A DNA stretch of 42,290 nt from Acinetobacter brisouii. Lineage in GTDB: Bacteria > Pseudomonadota > Gammaproteobacteria > Pseudomonadales > Moraxellaceae. Numbering within the stretch: position 1 is the stretch's first letter; each line of letters opens with the position of its first letter. The DNA is taken from contig NZ_BKNN01000019.1 in NCBI RefSeq assembly GCF_008993995.1, positions 1-42,290 of the forward strand, read 5' to 3'. Positions 18,782-30,814 of the stretch are shown here, one piece after another. The notes beneath the pieces are model-generated. The model was not told where the DNA came from. It did not search any database and worked only from the letters and a program-made list of their open reading frames with translations. Made by a program: the position numbers and the translations under genes.

Positions 18782-19291
18782 ATGATGATTTTGACTGATA
18801 AAAAGCCACGTGTGAATGTTGAAGGAATTTTGACTGCGGACGAAATTCACGAAATTGAACATCACATTGGTCATTATCCATACCCACGCGCAGCATCACT
18901 AGATGCTTTAAAGTGCGTACAACGCCGTAATGGTTGGGTGGATGATGCGCAATTAAATGCAATTGCTCAGCTACTCACAATCAGCGTTGCTGATTTAGAG
19001 GGTGTAGCGACATTCTATAACCGTATCTATCGTCAACCTGTAGGTCGCCATGTCATTTTACTTTGTGACTCGATTGCATGTTTCTTGATGGGTGCTGAAA
19101 CACTTGCTGAAGCATTCCAGCGTGAACTCGGCATTCAGTTTGGACAAACAACGGCAGATGACCGTTTTACTTTATTGCCGATTTGTTGCCTAGGTAACTG
19201 CGATAAAGGCCCAACCTTGATGATTGATGAAGATACTCATGGATTGGTTGAAGTGACTTCAATCAAACAGTTATTGGAGAAGTATGTATGA
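18782..19291 (+). CDS. nuoE: NADH-quinone oxidoreductase subunit E
   Basis: NuoE is the 24-kDa subunit with [2Fe-2S] cluster N1a in the NADH-input module. Cluster ligands are seen as CDSIAC (C-x4-C) and CLGNC (in [13 protein letters not shown]). Upstream is the typical [16 protein letters not shown] and [15 protein letters not shown]. Length 169, compared with 166 in E. coli. It starts 13 bases after nuoCD, and its stop overlaps the nuoF start by four bases (ATGA). Confidence 0.97.
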   Translation: MMILTDKKPRVNVEGILTADEIHEIEHHIGHYPYPRAASLDALKCVQRRNGWVDDAQLNAIAQLLTISVADLEGVATFYNRIYRQPVGRHVILLCDSIACFLMGAETLAEAFQRELGIQFGQTTADDRFTLLPICCLGNCDKGPTLMIDEDTHGLVEVTSIKQLLEKYV

Positions 19292-20616
19292 ATACTGAAC
19301 CAAAACCAATTTATGGCGACGGTAACCCAGAAACGCATCCATTGACTTGGCGCTTAAGCAAACAAGAACATGTGCGTAATGCAGATGACTACGAAGCGCT
19401 TGAAGGTTATGCAGGCTTTAAAAAAGCGATTACCATGCCACCGAAAGATGTGCTGGAAGTCATTAAAGCAGCGACTGTCAAAGGGCGTGGTGGTGCAGGT
19501 TTCCCAGCAGGGATTAAATGGTCATTGATGGCACCCAATGATGGTGGTCCTCGTTACCTGATCTGTAATGCCGATGAGATGGAACCAGGGACGTTTAAAG
19601 ACCGTCTGTTGATGGAAAAACTGCCTCATCAGTTGATCGAAGGCATGCTGATTGCAGCATATACCTTGGAAGCGACTCAAGGTTATATCTTTATTCGTGG
19701 CGAATACATTGAAGCTGCGCAATACCTGAACGAAGCCTTAGAACAAGTTCGTGCCAAAGGCTATTTGGGTGACAACATTCTAGATACAGGCTGGAATTTC
19801 GAGCTGTATGTGCACACTGGTGCAGGACGTTATATCTGCGGTGAAGAAACTGCATTGATTAACTCTCTAGAAGGTCGCCGTGCGAATCCTCGTACCAAAC
19901 CACCATTCCCGCAAGTTGCAGGGGCTTGGGGTCGTCCAACGATTGTCAACAACGTTGAGACCTACAATAACTTGCCAGCAATTATGCTACGTGGCCCAGA
20001 ATGGTATATCGGTTTGTCAGCAGGTAAATCGAAAGATCCTGGCACGAAAATCTACGGTGCATCGGGTAAAGTCAAGTTCCCTGGTCTTTGGGAGTTGCCA
20101 TTTGGTACAACCGCACGTGAAGTGATCGAAGATCATGCTGGCGGTATGCGTGATGGTCTTAAACTCAAAGCATGGTTGCCAGGCGGTGCGTCTACGGACT
20201 TCTTGGCTGCTGAACACATTGATCTTCCAATGGATGCTGAAAGCATCATGAAAGCAGGTTCACGTTTAGGAACATGTTTGCTCATGGTGGTCGATGAAAC
20301 TCAATGTATGGTTTCAGCAACACGTAACCTAGAAGAATTCTTTGCGCGTGAATCATGTGGCTGGTGTACACCTTGCCGTGATGGTTTACCTTGGGCAGTG
20401 AAAGCGCTTAAAGCACTTGAGAATGGTGAAGGCAAGAAAGAAGATATCGATCACTTACAAGAACTGACTCGTAAGCTTTGGATTGGTAAAACATTCTGTG
20501 CTCACGCACCAGGTGCGATGGAACCATTGATGGGCGCACTCAAACATTTCCGTAGCGAATTTGAAGCGAAAGTTGTAAATGCTGCCGCTCAAAATCGTGA
20601 CGTTGCACAAGCTTAA
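19288..20616 (+). CDS. nuoF: NADH-quinone oxidoreductase subunit F
   Basis: NuoF binds NADH and FMN and carries [4Fe-4S] cluster N3. The NADH/FMN loop [16 protein letters not shown] lies near residues 67-82, and the FMN-associated [14 protein letters not shown] follows. The N3 ligands appear in [12 protein letters not shown] at about 355-366, with the last cysteine in [12 protein letters not shown]. Length is 442 (E. coli 445). Translation is probably coupled to nuoE through the ATGA overlap. Confidence 0.98.
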   Translation: MNTEPKPIYGDGNPETHPLTWRLSKQEHVRNADDYEALEGYAGFKKAITMPPKDVLEVIKAATVKGRGGAGFPAGIKWSLMAPNDGGPRYLICNADEMEPGTFKDRLLMEKLPHQLIEGMLIAAYTLEATQGYIFIRGEYIEAAQYLNEALEQVRAKGYLGDNILDTGWNFELYVHTGAGRYICGEETALINSLEGRRANPRTKPPFPQVAGAWGRPTIVNNVETYNNLPAIMLRGPEWYIGLSAGKSKDPGTKIYGASGKVKFPGLWELPFGTTAREVIEDHAGGMRDGLKLKAWLPGGASTDFLAAEHIDLPMDAESIMKAGSRLGTCLLMVVDETQCMVSATRNLEEFFARESCGWCTPCRDGLPWAVKALKALENGEGKKEDIDHLQELTRKLWIGKTFCAHAPGAMEPLMGALKHFRSEFEAKVVNAAAQNRDVAQA

Positions 20617-20628
20617 GGGAATTCGACT

Positions 20629-23313
20629 ATGGCTACTATTCATGTCGATGGAAAACAGTATGAAGTCAATGGCTCAGAGAACTTGCTGCAAGCATGTTTG
20701 TCTCTCGGTATTGATATTCCATATTTTTGCTGGCATCCATCCTTAGGTTCTGTTGGTTCTTGCCGTCAATGTGCGGTAACTCAGTATGCAAATCCTGAGG
20801 ATACACGCGGACGTCTTGTGATGTCTTGTATGACACCTGCTTCCGACAATACCTATATTTCAATCGAAGACAAAGAAGCGGTGAATTTCCGTGAGTCTGT
20901 GGTTGAATTCTTAATGACCAACCACCCACACGACTGTCCAGTCTGTGAAGAAGGTGGTCACTGTCATTTACAAGATATGACTGTGATGACTGGTCACGAC
21001 CGTCGTCGCTACCGTTTCACCAAGCGTACACACTACAACCAAGAATTGGGTTCGTTTATTGCTCATGAAATGAACCGTTGTATCGCGTGCTACCGCTGTG
21101 TTCGTTACTATAAAGACTATGCGGGCGGTACGGACTTTGGTGTTTATGCCAATGCATCACGTGTGTATTTCGGTCGTCCAGAATCAGGGACTTTGGAATC
21201 TGAATTCTCTGGTAACTTGACTGAAGTCTGCCCAACAGGTGTATTTACCGATAAAACTCACTCAGCACGTTATAACCGTAAGTGGGACATGCAGTATGCG
21301 CCTAGCGTATGCCAAGGCTGTTCTTCTGGCTGTAATATCTCTCCAGGTGAGCGTTATGGTGAATTACGTCGTGTCGAAAACCGTTTCAACGGTGATGTGA
21401 ACCAATACTTCTTGTGTGACAAAGGTCGTTTCGGTACAGGTTATGTCAACCGTGAAGATCGTCCTCGTCAGCCACAATTACGCAATCAAACTGAAGTCAC
21501 TACGGTTTCAGTAGATCAAGCACTTGATACTGTGATTGCTAAATTGCAAGGCAAAAAAGTCTTGGGTATCGGTTCTCCACGTGCCAGCCTTGAATCTAAC
21601 TACGCACTTCGCGAGTTGGTGGGTCAAGACAGCTATTCAACAGGGATGACGCAAAAAGAGCAGTCATTGGTTGAACTTGCTGCATCGATCATGCAAACCG
21701 AAGGTATCTATAACCCAACTTTACGTGAAGTTGAAAGTTATGATGCGGTGCTGATTTTAGGTGAAGACTTAACACAAACTGCGCCTCGTATGGCATTGTC
21801 TGTTCGCCAAGCTGCGAAAAACAAAGCCAAACAAATGGCAGCAGATCGCCGTACGCCAGACTGGTTAGCTGAACCTGTTGCACGTATTGGTCAAGATGAA
21901 AAATCGCCGATTTATATCTTGGCAGCAACACAAACCCGTTTAGCTGATGTTGCGACAGGTGAAGTGGTTGCTTCTCCAAATGATATCGCACGTCTAGGCT
22001 TTGCCGTTGCAGCAGCAGCGAAAGGTGAAACTGTTCTTGGTCTAGATGACGATGCAAAAGCATTTGCACAAACCATTGCAGATACACTAAAAGCAGCGAA
22101 AAAACCATTGGTGATTGCAGGTACAAGCCTACAAGATCCAGCGATTATGGAAGCTGCAGCACAGTTGACTCAGAACTTGGGCGCAACAGCAGGTTTAACT
22201 TTAGTTGTTCCTGAAGTGAACTCAATGGGTCTTGCACTGTTTGGTGGTTTAAGCCTAGAGCAAGCCTTTGCACAAGACTACGACACTGTAGTGATCGTTG
22301 AAAATGATCTGTTCCGTCGTCTACCTGCAACTCAAGTTCAGGCAGCTTTGGCGAAAGCGCAAGATGTGATTGTGCTCGATCATAGCGAAACTGAAACTGT
22401 GAAAGCAGCGAACATTGTATTGTCAGCAGCAAGCTTTGCTGAAGGTGATGGTACAGTGGTGAGCCAAGAAGGTCGTGCACAACGTTTCTACCAAGTTTAC
22501 GATCCAAGCTACTACAAACCTGAATACGCGATTAAAGAATCTTGGCGTTGGTTGCATGCCATTGAAACTGGCCTTAAAGGCAAGCCAATTGATTGGACAG
22601 TACTTGACGACGTAATCGAAACAATCGTGAAGAACGTTCCGGTACTTGAAGCAATTCAAGATGTTGCGCCAGACGCTGGCTACCGTGTACATGGTTTGAA
22701 AATTGCTCGTGAACCACGTCGTTATTCTGGTCGTACAGCAATGCGTGCGCATTTATCGGTTCATGAACCTAAACAACCGACAGATCCAGACTCAGCATTA
22801 ACATTCTCTATGGAAGGTTATGTAGGTCCGCAAAAAGCTTCTTCGCTTGTACCATTTGCGTGGGCGCCAGGTTGGAACTCTCCACAGTCTTGGAACAAAT
22901 ACCAAGATGAAGTGGGTGGTCACTTGAAAGGCGGTGACGCAGGTATTCGTTTATTTGATCGTTTAGCAAAACGTCCAGCACGTAGCTATGTTGCACCTTC
23001 GGTCGTTCTGGTCAATCCAGACAGCTTCCGTTTGGTTCCAATGCATCATATTTTTGCTTCAGGCGAATTCACCATTAAAACACCTGCAATGGAATCACGT
23101 ATTCCGAGTGCTGTGTTTGCAGTGGGTGAACAAGATGCATCTCGTTTAAATGTTCAAGATGGTCAAAAAATTACCGTAAAAGCAGGGGAAACCAGCATTA
23201 GCTTACCTGTGCAAGTGATTGAATACTTGCCAACAGGCTATATTGGTTATCCGATTGGTTTAGCGCCAACCGTATCTTTGGCTGAACCTGTTGCTGTGTC
23301 GGTAGGAGTGTAA
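20629..23313 (+). CDS. nuoG: NADH-quinone oxidoreductase subunit G
   Basis: NuoG is the 75-kDa iron-sulfur subunit. The N-terminal ferredoxin-like part has [2Fe-2S] ligands in [18 protein letters not shown], the N5-type [16 protein letters not shown], and the [4Fe-4S] set [16 protein letters not shown] plus EVCPTGVF. The extra [10 protein letters not shown] motif, typical of the E. coli-like N7 site, is present near residue 225. The rest is a molybdopterin-oxidoreductase-like domain without obvious cofactor role. Length 894 (E. coli 908). It starts 12 bases after nuoF. Confidence 0.97.
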   Translation: MATIHVDGKQYEVNGSENLLQACLSLGIDIPYFCWHPSLGSVGSCRQCAVTQYANPEDTRGRLVMSCMTPASDNTYISIEDKEAVNFRESVVEFLMTNHPHDCPVCEEGGHCHLQDMTVMTGHDRRRYRFTKRTHYNQELGSFIAHEMNRCIACYRCVRYYKDYAGGTDFGVYANASRVYFGRPESGTLESEFSGNLTEVCPTGVFTDKTHSARYNRKWDMQYAPSVCQGCSSGCNISPGERYGELRRVENRFNGDVNQYFLCDKGRFGTGYVNREDRPRQPQLRNQTEVTTVSVDQALDTVIAKLQGKKVLGIGSPRASLESNYALRELVGQDSYSTGMTQKEQSLVELAASIMQTEGIYNPTLREVESYDAVLILGEDLTQTAPRMALSVRQAAKNKAKQMAADRRTPDWLAEPVARIGQDEKSPIYILAATQTRLADVATGEVVASPNDIARLGFAVAAAAKGETVLGLDDDAKAFAQTIADTLKAAKKPLVIAGTSLQDPAIMEAAAQLTQNLGATAGLTLVVPEVNSMGLALFGGLSLEQAFAQDYDTVVIVENDLFRRLPATQVQAALAKAQDVIVLDHSETETVKAANIVLSAASFAEGDGTVVSQEGRAQRFYQVYDPSYYKPEYAIKESWRWLHAIETGLKGKPIDWTVLDDVIETIVKNVPVLEAIQDVAPDAGYRVHGLKIAREPRRYSGRTAMRAHLSVHEPKQPTDPDSALTFSMEGYVGPQKASSLVPFAWAPGWNSPQSWNKYQDEVGGHLKGGDAGIRLFDRLAKRPARSYVAPSVVLVNPDSFRLVPMHHIFASGEFTIKTPAMESRIPSAVFAVGEQDASRLNVQDGQKITVKAGETSISLPVQVIEYLPTGYIGYPIGLAPTVSLAEPVAVSVGV

Positions 23314-23315
23314 TC

Positions 23316-24332
23316 ATGCACGAAAATTTACGCGCTCTACCTGTATGGGCAACAGATTGGCCAATCGCCTATATGGTGGTGCAAGCGATTCTGATTTTAT
23401 TGGTCGTTGTCATTTGTGCAGCGCTGATGTCTTTTGTTGAACGTCGTCTTTTAGGTTTGTGGCAAGACCGTTACGGTCCAAACCGTGTAGGTCCTTTTGG
23501 TTCGCTCCAAATCGTTGCCGACATGCTTAAAATCATGTTCAAAGAAGACTGGACACCAAAATTTGCAGACAAATTGACTTTCCGTTTAGCACCTGCTGTC
23601 GCAATGGCGACAGCTGTGCTGTCTTACATGGTGATTCCTGTTAGCCCATTTATGGGTGTTGCAGACATGAGCATCGGCTTATTGTTCTTTATGGCAATGG
23701 CAGGTATTGCGGTGTATGCCGTATTATTTGGTGGTTGGTCTTCGAACAACAAATATGCCTTACTTGGTGCGCTACGTTCTTCTGCGCAAACCATTTCTTA
23801 TGAAGTGTTCTTGGGCATTTCCTTGATGGGTGTTGTGGCGATTGCAGGTTCATTCAACATGCGTGAGATTGTTGAATCTCAACGTGATATGTGGAATGTC
23901 ATTCCTCAATTCATCGGCTTTATGGTGTTCGTGGTTGCAGGTGTTGCAGTGACTCACCGTCATCCATTTGACCAACCAGAAGCAGAGCAAGAATTGTCAG
24001 AAGGTTACCATGTTGAATACGGCGGTATGAAATGGGGGATGTTCTTCGTTGCTGAATACGTGAACATCATCTTGATTTCATCATTGATCGTGACGTTATT
24101 CTTCGGTGGATGGCTTGCACCATTTAACTTGGATATTCCATTTATTCCAGCAGGTTTTTGGTTTATTGCTAAAACTGCGTTCTTTGTCATGATGTTTATT
24201 TTGGCGCGTGGTGCATTAATTCGTCCACGTTATGACCAAGTCATGAACTTTGGATGGAAAGTCTGCTTGCCATTGGCATTAGTTAACTTACTCGTAACGG
24301 GTGCTGTCATTCTCATGAAGCATGCGGGCTAA
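23316..24332 (+). CDS. nuoH: NADH-quinone oxidoreductase subunit H
   Basis: NuoH is the membrane subunit that forms the entry to the quinone tunnel. It has about eight hydrophobic segments, and the family motifs [21 protein letters not shown] near residues 40-60, [15 protein letters not shown] and [20 protein letters not shown] are all present. Length 338 (E. coli 325). Only two bases separate it from the nuoG stop, and the GGAG needed for initiation lies inside the nuoG end (GTAGGAGTG). Confidence 0.98.
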   Translation: MHENLRALPVWATDWPIAYMVVQAILILLVVVICAALMSFVERRLLGLWQDRYGPNRVGPFGSLQIVADMLKIMFKEDWTPKFADKLTFRLAPAVAMATAVLSYMVIPVSPFMGVADMSIGLLFFMAMAGIAVYAVLFGGWSSNNKYALLGALRSSAQTISYEVFLGISLMGVVAIAGSFNMREIVESQRDMWNVIPQFIGFMVFVVAGVAVTHRHPFDQPEAEQELSEGYHVEYGGMKWGMFFVAEYVNIILISSLIVTLFFGGWLAPFNLDIPFIPAGFWFIAKTAFFVMMFILARGALIRPRYDQVMNFGWKVCLPLALVNLLVTGAVILMKHAG

Positions 24333-24350
24333 GACAGCAGGGATAAGATT

Positions 24351-24893
24351 ATGTTTAAAATTCTAGCTGGTGTCGGGTCTGTTGTTCGCTCGTTGTGGAT
24401 GGTGTTTAGCCACGCAACGCGCAAACGTGACACCATTTTATACCCAGAAGTACCTGCTGAGCAGATCGTACCGCCTCGTTATCGTGGTCGTATTGTTTTA
24501 ACACGTGACCCAGATGGCGAAGAGCGCTGTGTTGCTTGTAACTTATGTGCGGTTGCTTGCCCTGTAGGTTGTATTTCATTACAAAAAGCAGAAAAAGAAG
24601 ATGGTCGTTGGTATCCGGAATTTTTCCGTATCAACTTCTCACGTTGTATCTTCTGCGGTATGTGTGAAGAAGCATGTCCTACGACAGCGATTCAGTTAAC
24701 TCCAGATTTTGAGTTGGGTGAATATGTGCGTCAGGATTTGGTTTACGAAAAAGAAAACTTACTGATCTCTGGTCCAGGTAAATACCCTGATTACAACTTC
24801 TATCGTGTAACAGGTATGGCAATTGACGGTAAAGAAAAAGGACAGGCGCAAAAAGAAAGCAAACCTGTCGATGTACGGAGCTTATTACCATGA
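24351..24893 (+). CDS. nuoI: NADH-quinone oxidoreductase subunit I
   Basis: NuoI is the ferredoxin-type subunit with clusters N6a and N6b, between NuoG and NuoB. Two classical 4Fe-4S motifs are seen: [16 protein letters not shown] near residues 61-76 and [16 protein letters not shown] near 100-115. Length 180, the same as E. coli. Its last four bases overlap the nuoJ start (ATGA). Confidence 0.98.
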   Translation: MFKILAGVGSVVRSLWMVFSHATRKRDTILYPEVPAEQIVPPRYRGRIVLTRDPDGEERCVACNLCAVACPVGCISLQKAEKEDGRWYPEFFRINFSRCIFCGMCEEACPTTAIQLTPDFELGEYVRQDLVYEKENLLISGPGKYPDYNFYRVTGMAIDGKEKGQAQKESKPVDVRSLLP

Positions 24894-25402
24894 TGTGGCC
24901 ATTTTATTTAATGGCTCTTGTGGCCATCGTTTCTACGGTTCGTGTTGTGACTAATGCGAATCCTGTACATGCGTTATTGAATCTGATTATTTCATTGCTG
25001 GCTGTTGCGGGTATTTTCATGATCGTGGGTGCACCTTTCGCAGGCGCACTTGAGGTGATCGTGTATGCTGGCGCAATTATGGTCTTGTTTGTATTCGTGG
25101 TGATGATGCTGAACTTGGGTCAGCACACGGTTGAGCAAGAACGTAAATGGTTGACCTCAGATGCTTGGGCAGTACCTGCATTGTTGAGCTTTTTATTGGG
25201 CTTAACTCTTGTGTGGATGATCGGTAGCGATTACACACCCGCAGGTGCCTTACTGGGCAAAAACATGGTTGGACCTAAAGCAGTGGGTCAAGCGTTATTT
25301 ACCCAATATTTATTGTTGGTTGAAATTGCCGCAATGCTATTGCTCGCAGCACTTGTTGCAGCATTCCATTTAGGTAAACGTGAACCAAGTGAAGAGGAAT
25401 AA
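24890..25402 (+). CDS. nuoJ: NADH-quinone oxidoreductase subunit J
   Basis: NuoJ is a membrane-arm subunit with five predicted hydrophobic helices in 170 residues. The conserved segment [20 protein letters not shown] and the helix-3 region [20 protein letters not shown], which contains the pi-bulge associated with coupling, are both visible. The start overlaps the nuoI end by four bases. Length is slightly shorter than E. coli NuoJ (184). Confidence 0.97.
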   Translation: MMWPFYLMALVAIVSTVRVVTNANPVHALLNLIISLLAVAGIFMIVGAPFAGALEVIVYAGAIMVLFVFVVMMLNLGQHTVEQERKWLTSDAWAVPALLSFLLGLTLVWMIGSDYTPAGALLGKNMVGPKAVGQALFTQYLLLVEIAAMLLLAALVAAFHLGKREPSEEE

Positions 25403-25407
25403 GACTA

Positions 25408-25716
25408 ATGGGTAACATCCCTTTGGAACACGGTTTGATTGTGGCAACCGTTCTTTTTGCACTTGGGTTTTACGGTGTAATGGTGCGTCGCAACTTTCTA
25501 TTTATTTTGATGAGTCTTGAGATCATGATGAACGCTGCTGCATTAGCATTTGTGCTTGCGGGTAGTGTTTGGGGTCAAGCTGACGGTCAGATTATGTTTA
25601 TCTTAATTTTGACTTTGGCAGCTGCCGAGGCTTGTATTGGTCTAGCGATCGTCCTTCAGTTTTATCATCGCTTCCATCATTTGGATGTGGATGCTGCGAG
25701 TGAGATGCGCGGATGA
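25408..25716 (+). CDS. nuoK: NADH-quinone oxidoreductase subunit K
   Basis: NuoK is a three-helix membrane subunit (102 residues; E. coli 100) related to MrpC. The helix-2 glutamate needed for proton transfer is present in [16 protein letters not shown], and a second one in [14 protein letters not shown]. It starts five bases after nuoJ and overlaps nuoL by four bases. Confidence 0.97.
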   Translation: MGNIPLEHGLIVATVLFALGFYGVMVRRNFLFILMSLEIMMNAAALAFVLAGSVWGQADGQIMFILILTLAAAEACIGLAIVLQFYHRFHHLDVDAASEMRG

Positions 25717-27608
25717 GTTATTTATACTTAACAATCTTATTTCCGCTAATCGGCTTTATTTTATTAGCGGCGGGTCGCGATAAGCTTTCTGAAAATATTG
25801 CTGCTGTGATTGGCGTAGGTTCAGTGGGTCTGTCTGCTTTATTTGCATTGATTGCAGGTTTGGAGTTTGTCAACAGTGGTTCAACCGCTGTCGTACAACA
25901 TCTATGGACATGGTTCAGCGTTGGGACGTTTGCACCAGAAATTAACCTACATCTTGATGGTCTATCTTTATTGATGATGGGCATGATCACAGGTGTGGGC
26001 TTCCTGATCCATATCTTTGCATCGTGGTATATGCGTGGCGAAGATGGCTATGCGCGCTTCTTCTCTTACTTCAACCTGTTCGTTGCGAGCATGTTGGTGT
26101 TGGTTCTTGGCGATAACCTTGCGTTATTGTTCTTGGGTTGGGAAGGTGTTGGTTTATGCTCATACTTATTGATTGGTTTTTATTATTCAAATCCAGACAA
26201 TGGTTGGGCTGCAATCAAAGCATTTACCGTGACACGTGTGGGTGACGTTTTCTTATTGATCGCGTTATTCTTGCTATATCAAGAATTCGGTACTTTGCAT
26301 ATTGCAACGATTGTGGCAAATGCACATCTTGTTCTTGCAGGAAATCATTCACTTGCGATTTGGACAGCATTAATGTTGTTCTTGGGTGCTGCAGGTAAAT
26401 CTGCACAGATTCCATTGCAAACTTGGTTAGCCGATGCGATGGCAGGTCCAACGCCTGTTTCTGCACTGATCCACGCTGCAACCATGGTAACAGCAGGTGT
26501 GTACTTAACTTGTCGTACACATACTGTGTTTGAAATGGCGCCTGAAATCATGCAGTTCATTTCTGTAACAGGTGCGATTACCTTGTTGGTTGCTGGTTTT
26601 GCTGCATTGGTTCAAACCGATATCAAACGTATCTTGGCTTACTCAACCATGAGTCAGCTTGGTTATATGTTTATGGCAGTCGGTGCTGAAGCTTACCAAG
26701 CGGGTCTATTCCACATGTTGGCTCACGCATTCTTCAAGGCATTATTATTCTTGTCTTCTGGTGCTGTGATCTTGGCATGTCATCACGAACAAAACATCTT
26801 CAAGATGGGTGGTCTTTGGAAAAAGATTCCATTCGTATTTGCATGTTTCGTTGTGGGTGGTGGTGCATTAGCGGCAATTCCATTCTTGACCGTAGGCTTC
26901 TTCTCTAAAGATGCGATCTTGGGTGAAGTTTATGCGCATGGCATGTTGGCAAATCTTCCACTGTATAACTGCTTGTACTGGGCAGGTGTTGCGGGTGCAT
27001 TCCTCACTTCAATTTATACATTCCGTTTAATCTGGGTTGTATTCTTTGGCGAAGAAAAAACATATGCGCACGAAATCAAAGGTGTGACGTACTGGGGTCC
27101 ATTATCAATTCTATTGGTATTGTCTACAGCAGTAGGTGCAGTGTTAAAAGCGCCAGTTGAAAAGTTATTGACTTCAGCGCAGATTCCAGTATTTGAAATT
27201 CCTGAAAATGTTGAAGCATTGGTACACGGTGCAGAACATACAGCTGTAGGAATTGCCTTAGCTGGTTTAGTTGTTGGTGTTGTTCTATTTGTCTTTGCTT
27301 ATGGTGCAGTGAAAGCGTTTGCTCAAAATTCTTTGGGTGCGGGTATTGCACATATCTGGCGTAATGCATTTGGCTTCGATGCTTTATATAACCTCATTTT
27401 CGTACAACCTTATTTACTGATGGCGAAAATCTTAGGTCGTGATCCAATTGATGGATTGTGGTTAGTATTGCCTGCCTTGGTAAAAGGTGGAAACAGCTTT
27501 ACAAGTTCACGTCAAACAGGATCACTGCGTGAATACGCATCAAGTATGTCACTCGGTATTGTGGTGTTACTGATGATCCTGATTGTTGTGCAGGTAATGG
27601 GGAAATAA
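25713..27608 (+). CDS. nuoL: NADH-quinone oxidoreductase subunit L
   Basis: NuoL is the distal proton-pumping, antiporter-like subunit with the long lateral helix. The 631-residue sequence has many hydrophobic helices. Conserved motifs include [20 protein letters not shown] (helix-5 glutamate), [17 protein letters not shown] (the functional lysine region), [19 protein letters not shown] and [14 protein letters not shown]. Length is close to E. coli (613). It starts inside the nuoK stop (ATGA), and nuoM follows after one base. Confidence 0.98.
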   Translation: MSYLYLTILFPLIGFILLAAGRDKLSENIAAVIGVGSVGLSALFALIAGLEFVNSGSTAVVQHLWTWFSVGTFAPEINLHLDGLSLLMMGMITGVGFLIHIFASWYMRGEDGYARFFSYFNLFVASMLVLVLGDNLALLFLGWEGVGLCSYLLIGFYYSNPDNGWAAIKAFTVTRVGDVFLLIALFLLYQEFGTLHIATIVANAHLVLAGNHSLAIWTALMLFLGAAGKSAQIPLQTWLADAMAGPTPVSALIHAATMVTAGVYLTCRTHTVFEMAPEIMQFISVTGAITLLVAGFAALVQTDIKRILAYSTMSQLGYMFMAVGAEAYQAGLFHMLAHAFFKALLFLSSGAVILACHHEQNIFKMGGLWKKIPFVFACFVVGGGALAAIPFLTVGFFSKDAILGEVYAHGMLANLPLYNCLYWAGVAGAFLTSIYTFRLIWVVFFGEEKTYAHEIKGVTYWGPLSILLVLSTAVGAVLKAPVEKLLTSAQIPVFEIPENVEALVHGAEHTAVGIALAGLVVGVVLFVFAYGAVKAFAQNSLGAGIAHIWRNAFGFDALYNLIFVQPYLLMAKILGRDPIDGLWLVLPALVKGGNSFTSSRQTGSLREYASSMSLGIVVLLMILIVVQVMGK

Positions 27609-27609
27609 A

Positions 27610-29211
27610 ATGGAAAACAATTTAATTTTACCCGCGCTGATTCTGGTTCCGTTCATTGCAGGTTTTATGTGCTGGTTGGTCGATAAACTCGACCAGCACC
27701 TTCCACGCTGGATTGCTTTAATTGGGATGATCATCACTTTAGGCTTAACAGTGCTTCTGTGGAGTCATGGTGATTATCATTACGAACTTGGTGCTCAAGC
27801 TCCAACGTTTGCAGCACAATTTTATGTGCCGTGGATTAGTTCATTAGGGATCAGTATTCACCTTGCTGTGGATGGTCTCTCCATCTTGATGGTGGGGTTA
27901 ACTGCACTGTTAGGTATTTTAGCGGTCGGCTGTTCTTGGGGTGAAATCCAAAAGAATGTTGGTTTCTTCCACTTAAACTTGCTTTGGAGTTTAGGTGGCG
28001 TTATCGGCGTATTCCTTGCACTTGATATGTTCTTGTTCTTCTTCTTCTGGGAGATGATGCTAGTGCCAATCTATTTCTTGATTGCACTTTGGGGACATAG
28101 TGGTGCGGATGGTAAATCACGCGTTTATGCTGCAACCAAATTCTTTATTTACACGCAAGTGTCAGGTTTGATTATGTTGATTGGTATCCTTGGACTCGTA
28201 GTCTGGGGGTATATTATGACCAATGGTACAATCAACTTTGACTATAACTTCTTGTTAGCTGTTGCAAATCACTTACCACCACAATTTGCATATGGTTTCA
28301 TGATCTGTATGTTTATTGGTTTTGCAGTGAAACTTCCTGTATTTCCATTACACGGTTGGTTACCAGATGCGCATGCCCAAGCACCTACAGCAGGTTCTGT
28401 GGACTTAGCAGGTATCTTGATTAAAACAGCAGCATACGGTTTGCTCCGTTTTGTCATTCCATTCTTCCCAACAGCATCGGCACAGTTTGCTGATATTGCA
28501 ATCATCTTTGGTTTGATTGGTATTTTCTACGGTGCGTGGTGTGCTTACCAACAAACCGATATGAAACGTCTGTTGGCATATAGCTCTATTTCACATATGG
28601 GCGTTGTACTGCTTGCAATTTATGCAGGTAACATCATTACTTATCAAGGTTTGATGATCATGATGTTGGCACACGGTCTATGTTCTGCTGCACTGTTCAT
28701 CATGTGTGGTCAAATCTATGAGCGTTTGCATACACGTGACATGCGTTTGATGGGCGGTATGCGTGGTCAATTCCGTTACTTACCATTCTTCTTAATGTTC
28801 TTCATTTCAGCTTTGGTGGGTATTCCAGGTCTAGGTAACTTTATCGGTGAATTCCTGATCTTGATGGGTTCATTTGGTAAATATCCAACATTCACCATCA
28901 TTGCTGCGATTAGCTTGGTATTTGCTGGTCTTTACGGCTTGATTTTGATTCATCGTTCATTGTTTGGTACTCCAAACGAAGAGCAAAAACAGCATTATGC
29001 AAATCCACTGAAAGATTTATCTGCACGTGAGATTACAATTTTAATGATCTGTGTGATTGGTCTCGTGTGGCTAGGGATGTACCCACAAACCTTCCTTGAT
29101 GTATCTAACTCAAGTATGCAGTGGTTAGCGAATAGCTATATTCCTGTTCATAACGGTGTAGATTTGATGCAACAAGCAATCAGCCAACTTGATAATGTGG
29201 AGATCCAATAA
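27610..29211 (+). CDS. nuoM: NADH-quinone oxidoreductase subunit M
   Basis: NuoM is the second antiporter-like proton-pumping subunit. Family motifs are FFFFWEMMLVPIYFLIALWG (glutamate on helix 5), AVKLPVFPLHGWLPDAHAQA, DMKRLLAYSSISHMG and GIPGLGNFIGEFLIL. Length 533 (E. coli 509). The GGGGAAATAA at the nuoL end provides its ribosome binding site. nuoN follows three bases later. Confidence 0.98.
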   Translation: MENNLILPALILVPFIAGFMCWLVDKLDQHLPRWIALIGMIITLGLTVLLWSHGDYHYELGAQAPTFAAQFYVPWISSLGISIHLAVDGLSILMVGLTALLGILAVGCSWGEIQKNVGFFHLNLLWSLGGVIGVFLALDMFLFFFFWEMMLVPIYFLIALWGHSGADGKSRVYAATKFFIYTQVSGLIMLIGILGLVVWGYIMTNGTINFDYNFLLAVANHLPPQFAYGFMICMFIGFAVKLPVFPLHGWLPDAHAQAPTAGSVDLAGILIKTAAYGLLRFVIPFFPTASAQFADIAIIFGLIGIFYGAWCAYQQTDMKRLLAYSSISHMGVVLLAIYAGNIITYQGLMIMMLAHGLCSAALFIMCGQIYERLHTRDMRLMGGMRGQFRYLPFFLMFFISALVGIPGLGNFIGEFLILMGSFGKYPTFTIIAAISLVFAGLYGLILIHRSLFGTPNEEQKQHYANPLKDLSAREITILMICVIGLVWLGMYPQTFLDVSNSSMQWLANSYIPVHNGVDLMQQAISQLDNVEIQ

Positions 29212-29214
29212 GTC

Positions 29215-30711
29215 ATGAACTTCACAATCCAATTTTCAGATCTTATGCCACTTGCACCTGTGATGATTGTCGCTTTGACAATCGCACTGGTCATGATTTT
29301 AACCACAATCAAGCGCAATCATAATTTGATTGCGACTGCTTCAGTCATTGGCTTGAACTTGGCAGCATTCTTTATTGTGTTGCAAATGATGGGTGGTCAG
29401 TTCCGACCTGCCAATGTGATGAACATGTTTATGGTTGATCCATTTACCATGCTTTATCAATTGCTGATTTTGGTTTCAGCATTGGCATGTTGCACGTTGT
29501 CTCATGCGTATATTGAAACGTATAAAGACAATCGTGAAGAGTTGTACTTGTTGCTTCTTTCTTCTGTGGCAGGTGCCATGTTGATGGTCGCAAGCTCTCA
29601 CTATGCATCATTCTTTATTAGTTTGGAATTGATGTCCGTTCCTGTGTATGGTCTTTTGGCTTATACCCATGAGCGTGAAAAGTCATTAGAAGCAGGAATG
29701 AAATACCTTGTGTTATCAGCAACAGCATCTGCAATGTTGTTGATGGGTATGGCATATATTTATGCATACACAGGCACACTGTCTTTCTACACAGGTTTTG
29801 GCTCTTTGTTGCAGATGGTGAAAATGGGCAACCCAATGGTTATTTTGGGTCTTGGCCTCATCATCTTTGCAATTGCATTCAAACTGTCTTTGGCACCATT
29901 CCACAAATGGACGCCAGACGTTTATCAAGGTGCACCAGCGCCTATGGCAACGTTCTTGGCAACTGCTGCGAAAGTGGCAACCATTGGTTTGCTTGTTCGT
30001 TATTTACTTGCAGCAGGCGCGTTGATTCCTTCAATCAATCTGATTCTTTGTATCATTGCGGTACTTTCAATCCTTGCAGGTAACTTACTTGCAGTACGTC
30101 AGGTGAACTTGAAGCGTGTCTTGGCTTATTCTTCTATTGCGCATTTTGGTTACTTATTAATCGCACTTGTGAGCAAAAACTACTTTAGCCTCGACAGCGT
30201 GAATATGTATGTGATCACTTATGTATTTACAACAATCGGTGCTTTTGGTGTTGTGACACTAATGTCTAGTCCATATAACAATTTGGATGAAGCTGAAAGT
30301 GTTGCAGATTACCGTGGTTTATTCTGGCGTCGTCCAGTGTTGACAGCAACGTTGACTGTAATGCTGTTGTCTTTGGCAGGTATTCCATTGACTGCGGGCT
30401 TTATTGGTAAATTCATGGTCATCAAAGCTGCAGTAGATGCAGGTCACTGGTTCTTGGCAGGAGCAATCATTGTGGGTAGTGGTATTGGTTTGTACTACTA
30501 TTTACGTGTCATGATTGTGATGTATCTTACTCCACCAGAAGTACCACGTATTGATGCTGAAAAACATTGGGGTCAAAAAGTGGGTGGTATCATGGTGCTC
30601 GCATCTGCAGCATTGGTTCTTTTCATTGGTATTTATCCAGATCCATTCTTAAAAATCTCTGCAATGTCACAAGTTTTAGCGCCAATTCAACAAATGTTGT
30701 TTAGCCACTAA
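29215..30711 (+). CDS. nuoN: NADH-quinone oxidoreductase subunit N
   Basis: NuoN is the third antiporter-like subunit and the last gene of the operon. Motifs include FISLELMSVPVYGLLAY with the helix-5 glutamate, FKLSLAPFHKWTPDVYQGAP with the functional lysines, and LKRVLAYSSIAHFGYLL. It has about 14 hydrophobic segments in 498 residues (E. coli 485). A terminator lies about 20 bases after the stop. Confidence 0.98.
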   Translation: MNFTIQFSDLMPLAPVMIVALTIALVMILTTIKRNHNLIATASVIGLNLAAFFIVLQMMGGQFRPANVMNMFMVDPFTMLYQLLILVSALACCTLSHAYIETYKDNREELYLLLLSSVAGAMLMVASSHYASFFISLELMSVPVYGLLAYTHEREKSLEAGMKYLVLSATASAMLLMGMAYIYAYTGTLSFYTGFGSLLQMVKMGNPMVILGLGLIIFAIAFKLSLAPFHKWTPDVYQGAPAPMATFLATAAKVATIGLLVRYLLAAGALIPSINLILCIIAVLSILAGNLLAVRQVNLKRVLAYSSIAHFGYLLIALVSKNYFSLDSVNMYVITYVFTTIGAFGVVTLMSSPYNNLDEAESVADYRGLFWRRPVLTATLTVMLLSLAGIPLTAGFIGKFMVIKAAVDAGHWFLAGAIIVGSGIGLYYYLRVMIVMYLTPPEVPRIDAEKHWGQKVGGIMVLASAALVLFIGIYPDPFLKISAMSQVLAPIQQMLFSH

Positions 30712-30731
30712 GCTGTTTTCAGATCAGTAAG

Positions 30732-30760
30732 AAGCTCTCCTTGTTGAGGGCTTTTTTATT
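30732..30760 (+). terminator. Terminator of the nuo operon
   Basis: AAGCTCTC / GAGGGCTT pair with one G-T wobble around a 6-base loop, and a run of T follows. It is placed directly after nuoN and before upp. Confidence 0.85.
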
Positions 30761-30814
30761 TCTACTTGAAAAGCGATATACTAAGCGCAACTTATCACTC
30801 TCAGGTGTTCTCCC

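Noticed and set aside
21689-22507. Two long minus-strand frames (145 and 120 codons) inside nuoG
   Set aside because: They are Leu/Gln/His-rich, typical of antisense reading of an Ala/Glu/Lys-rich gene, and have no initiation signals.
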